This document shows, piece after piece, positions 14,393 to 24,176 of a stretch of DNA of 64,000 nucleotides. The DNA is from Hyphomicrobiales bacterium (GTDB lineage: Bacteria; Pseudomonadota; Alphaproteobacteria; Rhizobiales; Beijerinckiaceae): the NCBI GenBank assembly GCA_003963405.1, contig RXIY01000022.1, positions 1 through 64,000 of the forward strand. Direction: 5' to 3'. Under the pieces are notes generated by a model. That model had not been told where the DNA came from and did not search any database. It saw nothing but the letters and a program-made list of their open reading frames with translations. Made by a program: the position numbers and the translations under genes. Every line of letters begins with the position of its first letter. Positions within the stretch are counted from its first letter, which is position 1.

Positions 14393-16976
14393 CGTCGAAC
14401 TGCCGGAAAAAGGCCGTCTTGGCGAGATGCGCGAGGATGGCGTAGCCGAGCAGGAAAAGACCGACCGCCGGCCAATAGGATGCGGGCAGGGGCGTGAAGC
14501 CGAAGATCGGCGCGAAGGACGAGAAGGGAAGAACCGCGCCGACGAGACAGACGACGATCGTCGTCGTAATCAGCGCCGCGCTCGCGCGGCTCTCGATGAA
14601 GGGGAGCTTGCGCGTGCGGATGATGTGGATGATGAGCGTCTGGGTGAAGAGCGACTCGACGAACCAGCCGGTTTGAAAGAGCTGCGGCTTGTCCCAGGCG
14701 TTGAAGGCGACGAGCATCAGGATGAAGGTCGCATAGTCGAAGATCGAGCTCACCGGCCCGAGATAGAGCATGAATTTCGCGATGCCGCCAATGTCCCATT
14801 TGCGGGGATGGGCGAGAAACTCTTCATCCACATTGTCCGTCGGGATCGCCGTCTGTGAAAAATCATAGAGCAGGCTGTTCGTCAAAATCTGGATCGGCGT
14901 CATCGGCAGAAAGGGCAGGAATACGCTCGCGCCGAGCACGCTGAACATGTTGCCGAAGTTGGAGCTTGCGCCCATGCGCACATATTTGAGGATATTGGCG
15001 AAGACCTTGCGGCCTTCCAGCACGCCGTCGTTCAGCACCGAGAGGCTCTTTTCGAGCAAGATAATGTCGGCGGATTCGCGCGCGATGTCGACTGCCGTAT
15101 CGACCGAGATGCCGACATCCCCCGCTTTCAGCGCGGGGCCGTCATTGATGCCGTCGCCCAGATAGCCGACGACATGGCCGTTGCCGCGCAGCGCCGCGAC
15201 GACGCGCGCCTTTTGCGGCGGCGACAGCTTGGCGAAGACCGTGACGGCGGAGACGCAGCGGGCGAGCGCCGCGTCGTCCATGGCGTCGATATCGGCGCCG
15301 AGCAGAAGCGCATCGATGTCGAGGCCCACGTCCCGGCAGACCTTGCGCGTGACGATGTCATTGTCGCCGGTCAGGATCTTCACGGCGACACCGCCCTTGC
15401 GCAGATCGGCGATGGCGCGCGCCGCGCTTTCCTTGGGCGGATCGAGGAAGGCGATATAGCCGAGCAGGATGAGGTCCTGCTCGTCGGCCGCCGTATAGAC
15501 GTGCTGCGGCGACACCGTCCGATAGGCGACGGCGATCACGCGGAAGCCGTCGGCGTTGAGTTCGGCCGTCTCGCGCTGGGCGCTTTCGAGATGGGAGGCG
15601 TCGAGCGCGCCGCTCGTTTGCGCGGTCTCGAAGCGGGTAGAGACGGCGAAGATTTCCTCGACGGCGCCCTTGCAGATCAGCAGGCGTTCGCCATCTTCGC
15701 TCTCGACCACGACGGAGAGCCGGCGCCTCTCGAAGTCGAAGGGGATTTCGTCGATTTTCCTGAAACTTCTGTGGGGCTCGAGCCGCGCCTCGATCTCGGC
15801 GTGCTGGAGAACGGCGACATCGAGGAGGTTGCGCAATCCCGACTGAAAATGGCTGTTGAGATAGGCGAACTCCAGCACGCGGTCGAAGTCCTCGCCATAG
15901 ATGTCGAGATGGCGCTTGAGGATGATGCGGTCCTGCGTGAGCGTGCCCGTCTTGTCGGTGCAGAGCACGTCCATGGCGCCGAAATTCTGGATGGCGACGA
16001 GGCGCTTGACGATGACCTTCTCGCGCGAGAGCGCCATGGCGCCCTTGGCGAGATTGACGGTGACGATCATCGGCAGCATTTCCGGCGTGAGGCCCACCGC
16101 GACGGAGATGGCGAAGAGAAAGGCCGCCAGCCAGTCGCCCTTGAAATAGCCGTTAATGAAGAACACGGCCGGCGCCATCACCGCCATGAAGCTGATCATC
16201 AGAAGCGTGAATTTCTTCACGCTCTCGTCGAAGGCGGTGGAATCCTCTTCCTCGCCGATCCTGTCGGCGATCTCGCCGAAGGCGGTGTGCGCGCCGGTGA
16301 CGACGACGACGGCCTCGCCATAGCCGCTCACCACATTGGAGCCCATGAAAGCGAGGCAGGGCGCCTCGAACGGCTCATGCGTCGGCGCGGCGGCGGCGAA
16401 TTTCTCGACGGGCATGGACTCGCCGGTGAGCGTCGATTGATTGACGAAGAGATCCTTGGCGACGATCAGCCGCACGTCTGCGGGGATCATGTCGCCGGCG
16501 GTGAGGCGCACGATGTCGCCGGGGACGAGCGCCTCGAGCGAGGTTTCGACGAAGGGATCGTCTCCCGCGCCGGGGCGCCGCACGGAAGCGTGGGTCCGCA
16601 CCATGGCGCGCAGCTTCGCGGCCGCCGCGTTGGAGCGATGCTCCTGCACGAAGGCCAGAAGCACGCTGAGTACGACCATGGCGGAAATGACGATCGCCGC
16701 GCGCCGGTCGCTGAGCGCGAAGGAGGCGGCGGCGAGCGTCAGCAGCAAGCCGTTCAGCGGATTGAAGACATGCCGGGCGAGTTCGCGCAGCGCGCCGCCG
16801 CCGGCTTCGCGCGCGACTTCGTTCGGGCCGACGCGCCTGAGGCGACGCGCCGCTTCCTCCTGTGCGAGGCCGTCGCGCGACGCGTCGAGCGCCTGAAGCA
16901 GCGCGCCGGGATCGGCGGCGGCGGCCCGCAAAAGCGTCGCGCGCGTGGCGCTGTCTTCGTGGGGGAGGAAATTCAT
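14385..16976 (-). CDS. mgtA: Magnesium-translocating P-type ATPase
   Basis: Inner-membrane P3B ATPase importing Mg2+; 863 aa, typical length. The actuator-domain TGES motif (STLTGESMPVEK), the phosphorylation motif DKTGTLT and the hinge GDGINDGPALK are intact. About ten transmembrane segments are arranged as in MgtA, the last four near the C terminus. The long structured leader used by enteric mgtA is not possible, because only 99 bp separate this start from the divergent glycosyltransferase gene. A second gene, the phosphotransferase/kinase, overlaps its 3' end. An inverted repeat at 17003-17025 may be an operator. Confidence 0.95.
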   Translation of the reverse strand: MNFLPHEDSATRATLLRAAAADPGALLQALDASRDGLAQEEAARRLRRVGPNEVAREAGGGALRELARHVFNPLNGLLLTLAAASFALSDRRAAIVISAMVVLSVLLAFVQEHRSNAAAAKLRAMVRTHASVRRPGAGDDPFVETSLEALVPGDIVRLTAGDMIPADVRLIVAKDLFVNQSTLTGESMPVEKFAAAAPTHEPFEAPCLAFMGSNVVSGYGEAVVVVTGAHTAFGEIADRIGEEEDSTAFDESVKKFTLLMISFMAVMAPAVFFINGYFKGDWLAAFLFAISVAVGLTPEMLPMIVTVNLAKGAMALSREKVIVKRLVAIQNFGAMDVLCTDKTGTLTQDRIILKRHLDIYGEDFDRVLEFAYLNSHFQSGLRNLLDVAVLQHAEIEARLEPHRSFRKIDEIPFDFERRRLSVVVESEDGERLLICKGAVEEIFAVSTRFETAQTSGALDASHLESAQRETAELNADGFRVIAVAYRTVSPQHVYTAADEQDLILLGYIAFLDPPKESAARAIADLRKGGVAVKILTGDNDIVTRKVCRDVGLDIDALLLGADIDAMDDAALARCVSAVTVFAKLSPPQKARVVAALRGNGHVVGYLGDGINDGPALKAGDVGISVDTAVDIARESADIILLEKSLSVLNDGVLEGRKVFANILKYVRMGASSNFGNMFSVLGASVFLPFLPMTPIQILTNSLLYDFSQTAIPTDNVDEEFLAHPRKWDIGGIAKFMLYLGPVSSIFDYATFILMLVAFNAWDKPQLFQTGWFVESLFTQTLIIHIIRTRKLPFIESRASAALITTTIVVCLVGAVLPFSSFAPIFGFTPLPASYWPAVGLFLLGYAILAHLAKTAFFRQFDDD

Positions 16977-17002
16977 TGCGCTCCTTTCGGGCGGCGAACT
17001 GT

Positions 17003-17025
17003 CAGGTTCACGTTCGCGTAACCTG
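17003..17025. promoter_or_regulatory. Inverted repeat CAGGTT-N11-AACCTG in the divergent mgtA/glycosyltransferase spacer
   Basis: Two 6-bp arms (17003-17008 and 17020-17025) with an 11-bp spacer lie 27 bp upstream of the mgtA ATG. The position suits a repressor or activator site for mgtA or the divergent glycosyltransferase. No known consensus is claimed. Confidence 0.35.
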
Positions 17026-17075
17026 CGCGTTCTAGGATAGAGGCGTCGTTTTCACGGGAAAAGTCCAGCAGCGCG

Positions 17076-18308
17076 GTGACCGCACGCCTCGTCGTCATCA
17101 ATGACCATGCGCATATCAACGGCGGCGCGGCCAAGGTCGCCATCGACAGCGCGATCGGTTTCGCGCGCCGCGGCGTCCGCGTCGATTTTTTCGCCGCGGT
17201 GGGGCCGGTCGAGCCGGGACTGATCGAGGCGGGGGTGGACATCACCCTGCTCGCCCAGCCCGACGTTCTTTCCGCCTCGTCTCTGACGCGCTTCGGCGCG
17301 CAGTGGCTGTGGAATGTGACGGCGGCGCGGCGGCTTTCCGCGCTGCTTGCCGGTTGCGACCCGGAGCAAACGATCGTCCATCTGCATGGCTGGGCCAAGG
17401 CGCTGTCTCCTGCGATCGGCCCCGCGCTCATGCGCGCGCGCCTGCCTGTCGTCGAGACGCTGCACGAATATTATCTCGCCTGCCCCAACGGCGGCTTCTA
17501 CGATCACGGCGCGGGGCGCGATTGCGGACGCATGGCGATGTCGCCGCGCTGCGTGCTGCACAATTGCGACTCGCGGGGCTACCCGCGCAAGGTGATGCGC
17601 GTCGGGCGTCATGCGCTCATGCGCCATGCGAGCGGCCTCACGAGCCTCGCGCGCCATGTCGTCACGCTTTCGAAATTGCAGCGCGCGGCGATGGCGCCCT
17701 ATCTGCCGGGCGCGGTTTTCCACGAGGTTTCCAATCCGATCGACGTCGCCGATCCCGGCCCGCCCGACGGCGCGGGCGCGACGGACTTCCTCTTCGTCGG
17801 GCGCCTGTCGGCGGAGAAGGGGCCGCGTTATTTCGGCGAGGCCGCGCGGCTCGCCGGGGTGACGCCGGTCTTTGTCGGCGACGGGCCGGAGCGCGCCGCG
17901 CTGGAGAAGGAATTTCCGCAAGCGCGCTTTCTTGGCTGGCTCCCGCCCGCCGGCGTGCGCGACGCGCTGCGACGCGCGCGGGCGCTGGTTTTTCCCTCTG
18001 TCTGGTACGAAGGCCAGCCGCTCACGATCCATGAGGCGCTGGCGCAGGGCGTCCCCGTGATCGTGAGCGATCTCTGCGCCGGGCGCGAGACGGTCGCCGA
18101 CGGCGAGACGGGCTTCTGGTTCGACTGCGGCGACGCGCGGTCGCTCGCCGCGCGCATCGAGTTGCTGAAGGACGATGAATTGGCGCGGCGCCTGTCGCTC
18201 GCCGCCCATGCGCGCTACTGGGTCGAACCGCTTACGCTCGACCGCCATCTCGACGCGATCGCGGCGGTCCATGCGGCCGCGCGCGCCGACTGGGACGCCC
18301 TGCAATGA
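17076..18308 (+). CDS. GT4-family glycosyltransferase
   Basis: GT-B-fold glycosyltransferase of 410 aa, cytosolic face of the inner membrane. The N-terminal domain has the loop HINGGAAKVAID near its start; the C-terminal domain has the FVGRLSAEKGP strand-loop and the donor-binding motif (VFPSVWYEGQPLTIHEALAQG) with the two glutamates of the EX7E pattern. A central Cys-containing segment (CPNGGFYDHGAGRDCG) is typical of one GT4 subgroup. Translation starts at GTG 17076. Its TGA overlaps the ATG of the next glycosyltransferase. It probably adds a sugar to a surface polysaccharide repeat unit. Confidence 0.88.
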   Translation: MTARLVVINDHAHINGGAAKVAIDSAIGFARRGVRVDFFAAVGPVEPGLIEAGVDITLLAQPDVLSASSLTRFGAQWLWNVTAARRLSALLAGCDPEQTIVHLHGWAKALSPAIGPALMRARLPVVETLHEYYLACPNGGFYDHGAGRDCGRMAMSPRCVLHNCDSRGYPRKVMRVGRHALMRHASGLTSLARHVVTLSKLQRAAMAPYLPGAVFHEVSNPIDVADPGPPDGAGATDFLFVGRLSAEKGPRYFGEAARLAGVTPVFVGDGPERAALEKEFPQARFLGWLPPAGVRDALRRARALVFPSVWYEGQPLTIHEALAQGVPVIVSDLCAGRETVADGETGFWFDCGDARSLAARIELLKDDELARRLSLAAHARYWVEPLTLDRHLDAIAAVHAAARADWDALQ

Positions 18309-19162
18309 GAATCGTCGTCGTCATTGCGACGGCGGGCCGCCCTGCCATCGCCGGCCAGGCGCTCGCGCGGCTCTCGCGGCTCCGGCGCCCGCCGAGCGAT
18401 CTTCTCGTCGTCGGCGCTGCGCCCGAGGATGCGCCAGAGGCGCTCGGCCCGGCGCGCTATGTCGTCGCGCCAAAAAGAGGCCTCGCCGCCCAGCGAAATC
18501 AGGCGCTCGACCTCATCGGCGCCGAAGCCGACATCGTCGTTTTCGTCGATGACGATTACGCGCCGGCGCCCGGATTCGTCGAGGGCGTCGAGCGCCTGTT
18601 TGCGACGCATCCGGATATCGTCGCAGCCTCCGGCCATCTCATCGCCGACGGGATCAACCGGGGCGGCCTCACCTTCGAACAGGCGGACGCCCTGATCGCC
18701 TGTTACCGCCCCGCGACTCCCTGGCTGAAAGACTCCTCGGGAACCTATGGCTGCAACATGGCCTTTCGGCTCTGCGCGGCGCCGCATCTGCGGTTCGATG
18801 AAAATCTGCCGCTCTACGGCTGGCTGGAGGATACGGATTATTCCGCGCGGTATGCCGCCTTCGGGCGCGTCGTGCGGACCAATCATTTCGCGGGCGTGCA
18901 TCTCGGCGCGCGGACGGGGCGCCTGTCGGGGGTGCGGCTCGGCTATTCGCAGATCGCTAATCCGCTCTATCTCTGGCGCAAGGGGACGGCGTCGGCGCGT
19001 TTCGCGCTCCTGACAGCCTCGCGCAACATGCTCGCCAATCTTGTGCGGTCGCTGCGTCCCGAGGCGCATATCGATCGGCGCGGCCGCCTGCGCGGCAATC
19101 TTTTGGCGCTCTCGGACATGCTGAACGCAAGATGCGCGCCGGGGCGCATTCTCGATCTTTAG
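18305..19162 (+). CDS. GT2-family glycosyltransferase
   Basis: GT-A-fold inverting glycosyltransferase of 285 aa. The N-terminal nucleotide-binding strand (RIVVVIATAGRP), a DDD metal-binding motif (VVFVDDDYAPAPGF) and a later acidic catalytic motif (WLEDTDYSARY) are present, with no transmembrane segment. Its ATG overlaps the TGA of the preceding gene (ATGA), so the two are one transcription unit. The stop codon overlaps by four bases that of the flippase gene coming from the other side, an unusually tight convergent arrangement. Confidence 0.88.
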   Translation: MRIVVVIATAGRPAIAGQALARLSRLRRPPSDLLVVGAAPEDAPEALGPARYVVAPKRGLAAQRNQALDLIGAEADIVVFVDDDYAPAPGFVEGVERLFATHPDIVAASGHLIADGINRGGLTFEQADALIACYRPATPWLKDSSGTYGCNMAFRLCAAPHLRFDENLPLYGWLEDTDYSARYAAFGRVVRTNHFAGVHLGARTGRLSGVRLGYSQIANPLYLWRKGTASARFALLTASRNMLANLVRSLRPEAHIDRRGRLRGNLLALSDMLNARCAPGRILDL

Positions 19163-20604
19163 GCCGAGCGTTTCACCATGGCGCGAAAGCCCGCGATGTC
19201 GAAGGCGAAAGCCAGCGCGCCGTAGAGGCCTGCGCCCGCGACGAGCTGAAGGGCGAGCGTCGATGCGCCGGGCGGCAGGGCGCGCAGCGGCAGCCCAGCG
19301 GCGAGCATGACGCCGGTCGCGGCGAGGGCGCCGAGAATGTCGCGCGCGCGGGGCCACATGGGCTCGAGGACAAAGAGCATGGCGACAAGGACGGCGAGCC
19401 CGCTCATGCTCGAAACCGACTGCGCCACAGCAAAGCGCGCGGCGCCGGGCGAGGCCGGCAGGAGGGCGAGGGCGAGAAAATTCGCGAAAACGGCGACGAG
19501 CGCGGCGATGACGAGCGGCCGGAGCCGCTGCGCGAGCTGGAAAGCCGTGTTGACGCCGTAATTCACCATGCCAAAAGCGAAGAGCGCGGGCGCCGTCAGC
19601 GTGAAATACGCCGCGAAGGCGCCCTGAAAGGCGCGCGGCGCGAACAGCGCCTCGAAGCTCGGGAGAATGAGCCAGGCGCCCGCGACGGCAGGCAGCAGAA
19701 GGGCGAAGACCGCGCCGAGATTATCCGCGATCTGCGCGCGCGCCGCCCCGGCGCCGTCGGTTCTTTCCCTGTGCACGGCGATCTGGAACAGGATCGCGTC
19801 GATCGCCGAGCCCACGGCGCCGACGATCCGGACGCCGGTCTCGAAGGCGAGGGACAGGAGGCCCACCTCCGCGAAACCGCCAGAATGCGCGAGCAGCGCG
19901 CGGTTGGCGAGGGGCACGCTCTGATAGAGTGCGGCGGCGAGGATGATGGGAAGGCCATAGGCGAGAAGACGCGCGAGCAGAACGCGCTCGGCCCTGTGAA
20001 GGCTGGCGCCGGGATCGATCAGATGGCGCCGGCTCGCGGCGAGGGCCGCGAGAACGGAGATCATCATGCCGACGAGCGCCGCCTTTGCCGAGCCGAAGAG
20101 AAAGGCGCCGCCGACCGTCGCGAGAAGCGCGAGGCCGTTCTTGGCGATCACGAGCCGTCCATAGGCGGCTGTGTGAAAACGCGCCCGCAGCAGGGCCGCC
20201 GCAAAGTCGAAAAGCGCGTTGGTCAGCGAAACGCCCACGGCGAGCGCCGCGAGACCGGGGTCGAGCGGCAGGCGGGGTCGAAAGAATGCGATGGCGAGCG
20301 CGAGGAGGATCGCGAAGGCGGCGAGCGCCGCGAAGGACGCGTCGAGCGTTGCGCGGATTTCCGGCCGTTCGTCGCGGTCGCGCGCGGAATAGAAGCGCGT
20401 CGCGGCGAGGCGCAGCCAGTCGAAGAGGAGCGTCTGCAAGACGATCGCGACGGCGAGCGCCAGCATGAAACGGCCATATTCGGAAGGCCCCAGCGCCTTC
20501 GCCACCATGAGGCCAATGGCGAAGTTCAGCAGGCTGTTGAGGAGAAAGGGCGTCGCCATTCCCCATGACCCGCCGCGTCCGGCTGCATGCGGCCCAAGGC
20601 TCAA
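19159..20604 (-). CDS. Polysaccharide flippase (Wzx/MOP-type membrane protein)
   Basis: Integral membrane protein of 481 aa with about 12-14 hydrophobic segments, the pattern of the MOP exporter superfamily that flips lipid-linked oligosaccharides. The N terminus GMATPFLLNSLLNFAIGLMV and the segment ALGPSEYGRFMLALAVAI (family motif around GPxxYG) are characteristic. The start codon overlaps the stop of the upstream outer-membrane gene (ATGA), so the two form an operon. With the two convergent glycosyltransferases it suggests a small exopolysaccharide or capsule locus, although no polymerase or priming enzyme is visible in the window. Confidence 0.85.
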   Translation of the reverse strand: MSLGPHAAGRGGSWGMATPFLLNSLLNFAIGLMVAKALGPSEYGRFMLALAVAIVLQTLLFDWLRLAATRFYSARDRDERPEIRATLDASFAALAAFAILLALAIAFFRPRLPLDPGLAALAVGVSLTNALFDFAAALLRARFHTAAYGRLVIAKNGLALLATVGGAFLFGSAKAALVGMMISVLAALAASRRHLIDPGASLHRAERVLLARLLAYGLPIILAAALYQSVPLANRALLAHSGGFAEVGLLSLAFETGVRIVGAVGSAIDAILFQIAVHRERTDGAGAARAQIADNLGAVFALLLPAVAGAWLILPSFEALFAPRAFQGAFAAYFTLTAPALFAFGMVNYGVNTAFQLAQRLRPLVIAALVAVFANFLALALLPASPGAARFAVAQSVSSMSGLAVLVAMLFVLEPMWPRARDILGALAATGVMLAAGLPLRALPPGASTLALQLVAGAGLYGALAFAFDIAGFRAMVKRSA

Positions 20605-22235
20605 AGCTGGAATCTCAGGCCGGCCGAATAGACGTTCGCGGTATAGTCGGCGTTCGGATAGGAACTGTCGAGCATCTCGTGCATATAGCCGCCACGAAGC
20701 GAGACGCTTCTCGTGATCTTGTATTCGAGCCGCACGCCGACGCCGCCGCCGCGTTCCTGCACATCCGTCCCCTGATAATTATTGGTGAAATAATCGCCGG
20801 TGAGGGTGACGTTGAGATTGCGCAGGAGGTCATGCGACAAAGTCGCCGTCAGCGAGCGACTGAGCGCGCCGCTGGCGCCGGCCAGCGTCGTTTCGTTCAG
20901 GCTCGTCGCGCCGCGCAGCGTCACGGTGGTCAAAGCGGACGGCGTATAGATCAGCGCCGCGTCGATGACCGGGCCGCGCAGCGGCGTCAGGCGCGGGTCG
21001 GCATAATCGCGCCGCCCATAGCCGCCCGAAATCTCGCCTCTGACCAATGCGGTGAGATTGACGTCGGCCCCCGCGCGCAGCACATAGCCTTTGCTGTCGC
21101 GATAGAACCCGTTGAAGTCGGTGGGCGCATCGTGAATGCGCCGGTCGAGCGTTCCTTCGACGAAGGGCTCGGCGTCGGGCGTCGCCTCATAGGAGACGCG
21201 CAGCAAGCCGCCGAAGTCGTTGTAGCTCGAGCGCGCCAGTTCGAGAGTGGAGCCGTCCGAATAGCGCCCGTTCTCGTACCAGACGCGGTCGAAGAGGCCA
21301 CGAAGCGAGACATTGAAGCGCCCAAACTTCTGCCGCGGTCCGGCCTGCGCGCCAACGCCCAGCACGACCGGACGGTTGACGACGTAAACGCTCGGCAGGC
21401 CGGAGGCGAGCGCGGGCGCGCCGGGGCGCATGGTGTCAAGCGACATTCGGCCGCGCAGATCGAGGGCGGCGTCGCGCGTCACGTCGAGGCGCGCCGCCGC
21501 CTGGCCCGTCGCGTCGGGGCGGCTCGCTTCGGCGTAATCGACATATTCCGAATAGCCGCCCCGCAGTTCGCCTTCGAGACTGTGGCGGTCCCAGCCGGAT
21601 TTGACCCTCACGCCGCCCTCGCCCCGGAAAAAGGCGGAGGGGCGCGGGTTGAATTCCGGGGCGAGGCGATTGGGATTGTCGTCGTAGCCTCCGCTGGCCT
21701 GGACATAGGGGAAAAGCAGCGTCGAGCCGACCGCGACGCCAAGCGGATCGAAAGGATTCTGCTCTGTCTTTGGCTTGGGCCTCTGCTTCGGCGTCGGCGT
21801 CACGGCGACCGTCGGCGGCGGCGTGACGGCGGGCGGCGTCGCGTTCGGGCGCAGGCGCAGGTTTTGGCGCGCGACATAAGACGTCCGGTAGGACTCGAGC
21901 AGCGGCAGCGGGGTCTTCGGCGCGAAGGGCGGCGGATAGGGCGCGCGGGGCGCGGGATAGGGCGCAGGGTAGCCCTTGGGGCGCCGCGCCGGCGCCGCAT
22001 CGGCGCTGGCGGCGAACCTCGGCCCGCCGTCCTCCAGGGATCCGCGCAGGGGCGGCGCGGGCTCCGCCGGGATCGACACGTCGTCGCCTGGGTCTTGGAC
22101 CGGGGCGACGGGCGCGAGGTTCGACAGGGGGGCGTCTGAACGGGATTGCGCACCGGCCGGCGCGGGGGCGAGCGCCAGCAGCGCCGCGCAAAGCGCGGCG
22201 GAGGCAATGCGGCTCCGCGGTGTTTCAGACGGCAC
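20601..22235 (-). CDS. Outer-membrane beta-barrel protein (BBP2-type)
   Basis: Predicted outer-membrane protein of 544 aa from GTG 22235, which has AGGGA just upstream; TTG 22250 is a weaker alternative. A signal peptide (IASAALCAALLALAPAPAGAQ) is followed by a proline-rich segment (about residues 75-150), then repeated amphipathic strands with many aromatic-ended strands, ending in AGLRFQL with a terminal-type aromatic. Architecture matches the barrel proteins linked to exopolysaccharide loci in alphaproteobacteria. It is the first gene of an operon with the flippase. A direct role in polysaccharide export is inference. Confidence 0.8.
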   Translation of the reverse strand: MPSETPRSRIASAALCAALLALAPAPAGAQSRSDAPLSNLAPVAPVQDPGDDVSIPAEPAPPLRGSLEDGGPRFAASADAAPARRPKGYPAPYPAPRAPYPPPFAPKTPLPLLESYRTSYVARQNLRLRPNATPPAVTPPPTVAVTPTPKQRPKPKTEQNPFDPLGVAVGSTLLFPYVQASGGYDDNPNRLAPEFNPRPSAFFRGEGGVRVKSGWDRHSLEGELRGGYSEYVDYAEASRPDATGQAAARLDVTRDAALDLRGRMSLDTMRPGAPALASGLPSVYVVNRPVVLGVGAQAGPRQKFGRFNVSLRGLFDRVWYENGRYSDGSTLELARSSYNDFGGLLRVSYEATPDAEPFVEGTLDRRIHDAPTDFNGFYRDSKGYVLRAGADVNLTALVRGEISGGYGRRDYADPRLTPLRGPVIDAALIYTPSALTTVTLRGATSLNETTLAGASGALSRSLTATLSHDLLRNLNVTLTGDYFTNNYQGTDVQERGGGVGVRLEYKITRSVSLRGGYMHEMLDSSYPNADYTANVYSAGLRFQL

Positions 22236-22342
22236 GTCGTCCCTCGCCAAGGCGCGCGCGGAAGCGCAGGCGCGACCTTAGCAGTAGGGAGGCATGGTTA
22301 ACGCAAGCTTACGGGCGGGCTCACTCCGGGCTTACTCCGGGC

Positions 22343-22585
22343 TCACTCCATGCCGAGCGCGGAGAGATAGAGGCCGAGAATCTCTTCCTCCTCCTGCCGC
22401 TTGTGCTTGTCCAGGCGGCGTAGTGAAACGATCTTGCGCATCACTTTCGGGTCGAAGCCCGTGCCCTTGGCCTCGGCGTAGACATCCTTGATGTCGTCCG
22501 CGATGGCGCGTTTCTCCTCCTCGAGCTTCTCGATTCGCTCGATGAAGGCGAGCAGATGGCCGCCGTCGACGCCGTTGGTGTCCAT
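22343..22585 (-). CDS. gapR: GapR-family nucleoid-associated protein (DUF2312)
   Basis: Small DNA-binding protein of 80 aa. It matches the family almost end to end: [40 protein letters not shown] and [21 protein letters not shown]. In Caulobacter GapR binds overtwisted AT-rich DNA ahead of forks and transcription complexes and helps type II topoisomerases. ATG 22585 has GGGAAAG upstream. It stands alone and is co-directional with the outer-membrane gene downstream. Confidence 0.92.
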   Translation of the reverse strand: MDTNGVDGGHLLAFIERIEKLEEEKRAIADDIKDVYAEAKGTGFDPKVMRKIVSLRRLDKHKRQEEEEILGLYLSALGME

Positions 22586-22800
22586 GTCACTTTCCCGATG
22601 AAGGTTGCGCCGGAGCCGACCTCCGCCGGCTGGGTCGCGGCGAGGGTTGCGACAGCTTCGTGACCGCGTCAAGGCGCGCGCCCGCCTAATCCCCATAATC
22701 CCGAGCCGGCGGCGGCCTTGAAAGCCGCGCCGGCGCGTCCGACATTGGGGCGGCGGCGGGCGCCCCGCAATGGGCCGGGACCCCGCCCGGAGCAAGGAAC

Positions 22801-23271
22801 ATGACCGGCGATTTTCGTGGGAATTACCCCCATTCCCCCCCGCAGACTCAGGCCCCCTACATCCCGGCGGCGGCGCTCGAAGGCGTGCGCACGCGCCGCG
22901 TCATGGCGGTTGGCCTGGATCTCATCCTGGTGTCGGGCCTCTCCGTGGCGATCTTCCTCGCCCTCTTCATTCTGAGCTTCGGCATGTCGGCCCTGCTGCT
23001 GCCGCCGCTCTTTCCCATCGTGGCCTTCTTCTACAACGGCCTCACCGTGTCGGGCTGGCGCATGGCGACGCCCGGCATGGCCTTCATGGATCTCGAGATG
23101 CGCACCATGCAGGGCGCGCCCGTTCCGTTCCTTCAGGCGGCGGTCCATGCGGTGCTGTTCTATGTGACGTGGATGTTCCCGCCGCTGTTCCTGCTGTCGC
23201 TGGTGACGCGCGACAAGCGCTGTCTGCACGACATGCTTGCGGACGTCGTCGTGCTTCGCCGCTCCGCATAA
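22801..23271 (+). CDS. RDD family membrane protein
   Basis: Small inner-membrane protein of 156 aa. An N-terminal soluble segment rich in Pro is followed by [13 protein letters not shown], matching the R-x-x-A-x-x-(I/L)D pattern of RDD proteins, and by three hydrophobic segments. The characteristic final motif appears as [25 protein letters not shown] precedes the ATG. RDD proteins are mostly uncharacterised; some act in ion transport. The next gene, bpt, begins 69 bp downstream on the same strand. Confidence 0.85.
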   Translation: MTGDFRGNYPHSPPQTQAPYIPAAALEGVRTRRVMAVGLDLILVSGLSVAIFLALFILSFGMSALLLPPLFPIVAFFYNGLTVSGWRMATPGMAFMDLEMRTMQGAPVPFLQAAVHAVLFYVTWMFPPLFLLSLVTRDKRCLHDMLADVVVLRRSA

Positions 23272-23340
23272 AAAGAGACATTGGCGGGCCGACGGTCGCC
23301 GCCCTATTCTCGAAAGAGCAAGAGAGCGAACGAGTCGAGC

Positions 23341-24078
23341 GTGACCAGAGAACCTCGCGATGCGCCCCAATTCTACCTGACCTCGCCTGCGCCTTGCCCC
23401 TATCTGCCGGGCCGGGCGGAGCGCAAGGTGTTCACGCATCTCATCGGCCTGCGGGCGCCCGCGCTCAACGACTCCCTGACCCAGGCGGGTTTCCGACGTT
23501 CCCAGACAATCGCCTACCGCCCGGCCTGCGAGCATTGCCGGGCTTGCGTCTCCGTCAGGGTCAAGATCGTGGAGTTTTCGCCCTCGAGGGGCCTGCGCCG
23601 CGTGCTGCGCCGCAACGCCGACATCGTGGCCGAGGCGCGGCCGGCGCGCGCCACGCCCGAGCAATATGCGCTGTTTCGGCGCTATGTCGGCGTCCGCCAC
23701 GCCGACGGCGGAATGGCCGACATGAGCATGGTCGATTACCAGATGATGATCGAGGACAGCCATGTGGAGACGCGGCTCGTCGAATACCGCCTGCGGGCGG
23801 ATGCGCCGGGGAACGGCGCCGGCCGCCTCGTCGCCTGCTGCCTCACCGACCGGCTCGCCGACGGCCTGTCCATGGTCTATTCCTTCTACGAGCCCGAGTT
23901 TGTCGAGCGATCGCTCGGCGCCTTCATGATCCTCGACCACATGCGCCGCGCCAGGGCCGCCGGCCTGCCGCACCTCTATCTCGGCTATTGGGTCGAGGGC
24001 TCGCGCAAGATGGATTACAAGGCGCGCTTCCTGCCCCAGGAGCGGCTCGGCCCAGAGGGCTGGATACGCATCGGGTGA
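23341..24078 (+). CDS. bpt: Aspartate/glutamate leucyltransferase (N-end rule)
   Basis: Cytosolic enzyme of about 245 aa that transfers leucine from Leu-tRNA to N-terminal Asp or Glu of target proteins, marking them for ClpAP-type degradation. The family N-terminal motif is complete: [31 protein letters not shown] with its clustered cysteines, and [19 protein letters not shown] plus [15 protein letters not shown] in the transferase domain. GTG 23341 is preferred because upstream in-frame codons show no homology. It was formerly annotated as arginyl-tRNA-protein transferase (ate). Confidence 0.92.
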   Translation: MTREPRDAPQFYLTSPAPCPYLPGRAERKVFTHLIGLRAPALNDSLTQAGFRRSQTIAYRPACEHCRACVSVRVKIVEFSPSRGLRRVLRRNADIVAEARPARATPEQYALFRRYVGVRHADGGMADMSMVDYQMMIEDSHVETRLVEYRLRADAPGNGAGRLVACCLTDRLADGLSMVYSFYEPEFVERSLGAFMILDHMRRARAAGLPHLYLGYWVEGSRKMDYKARFLPQERLGPEGWIRIG

Positions 24079-24176
24079 GGCGGGTCATTCTTTGATAACC
24101 ATGCGCCGAAAGGTTCCGACAAGGTAACTTTTTTGCAAGCGCCGGCGGGCGATTATGCTCCTCGAAGAGGCTCGCC

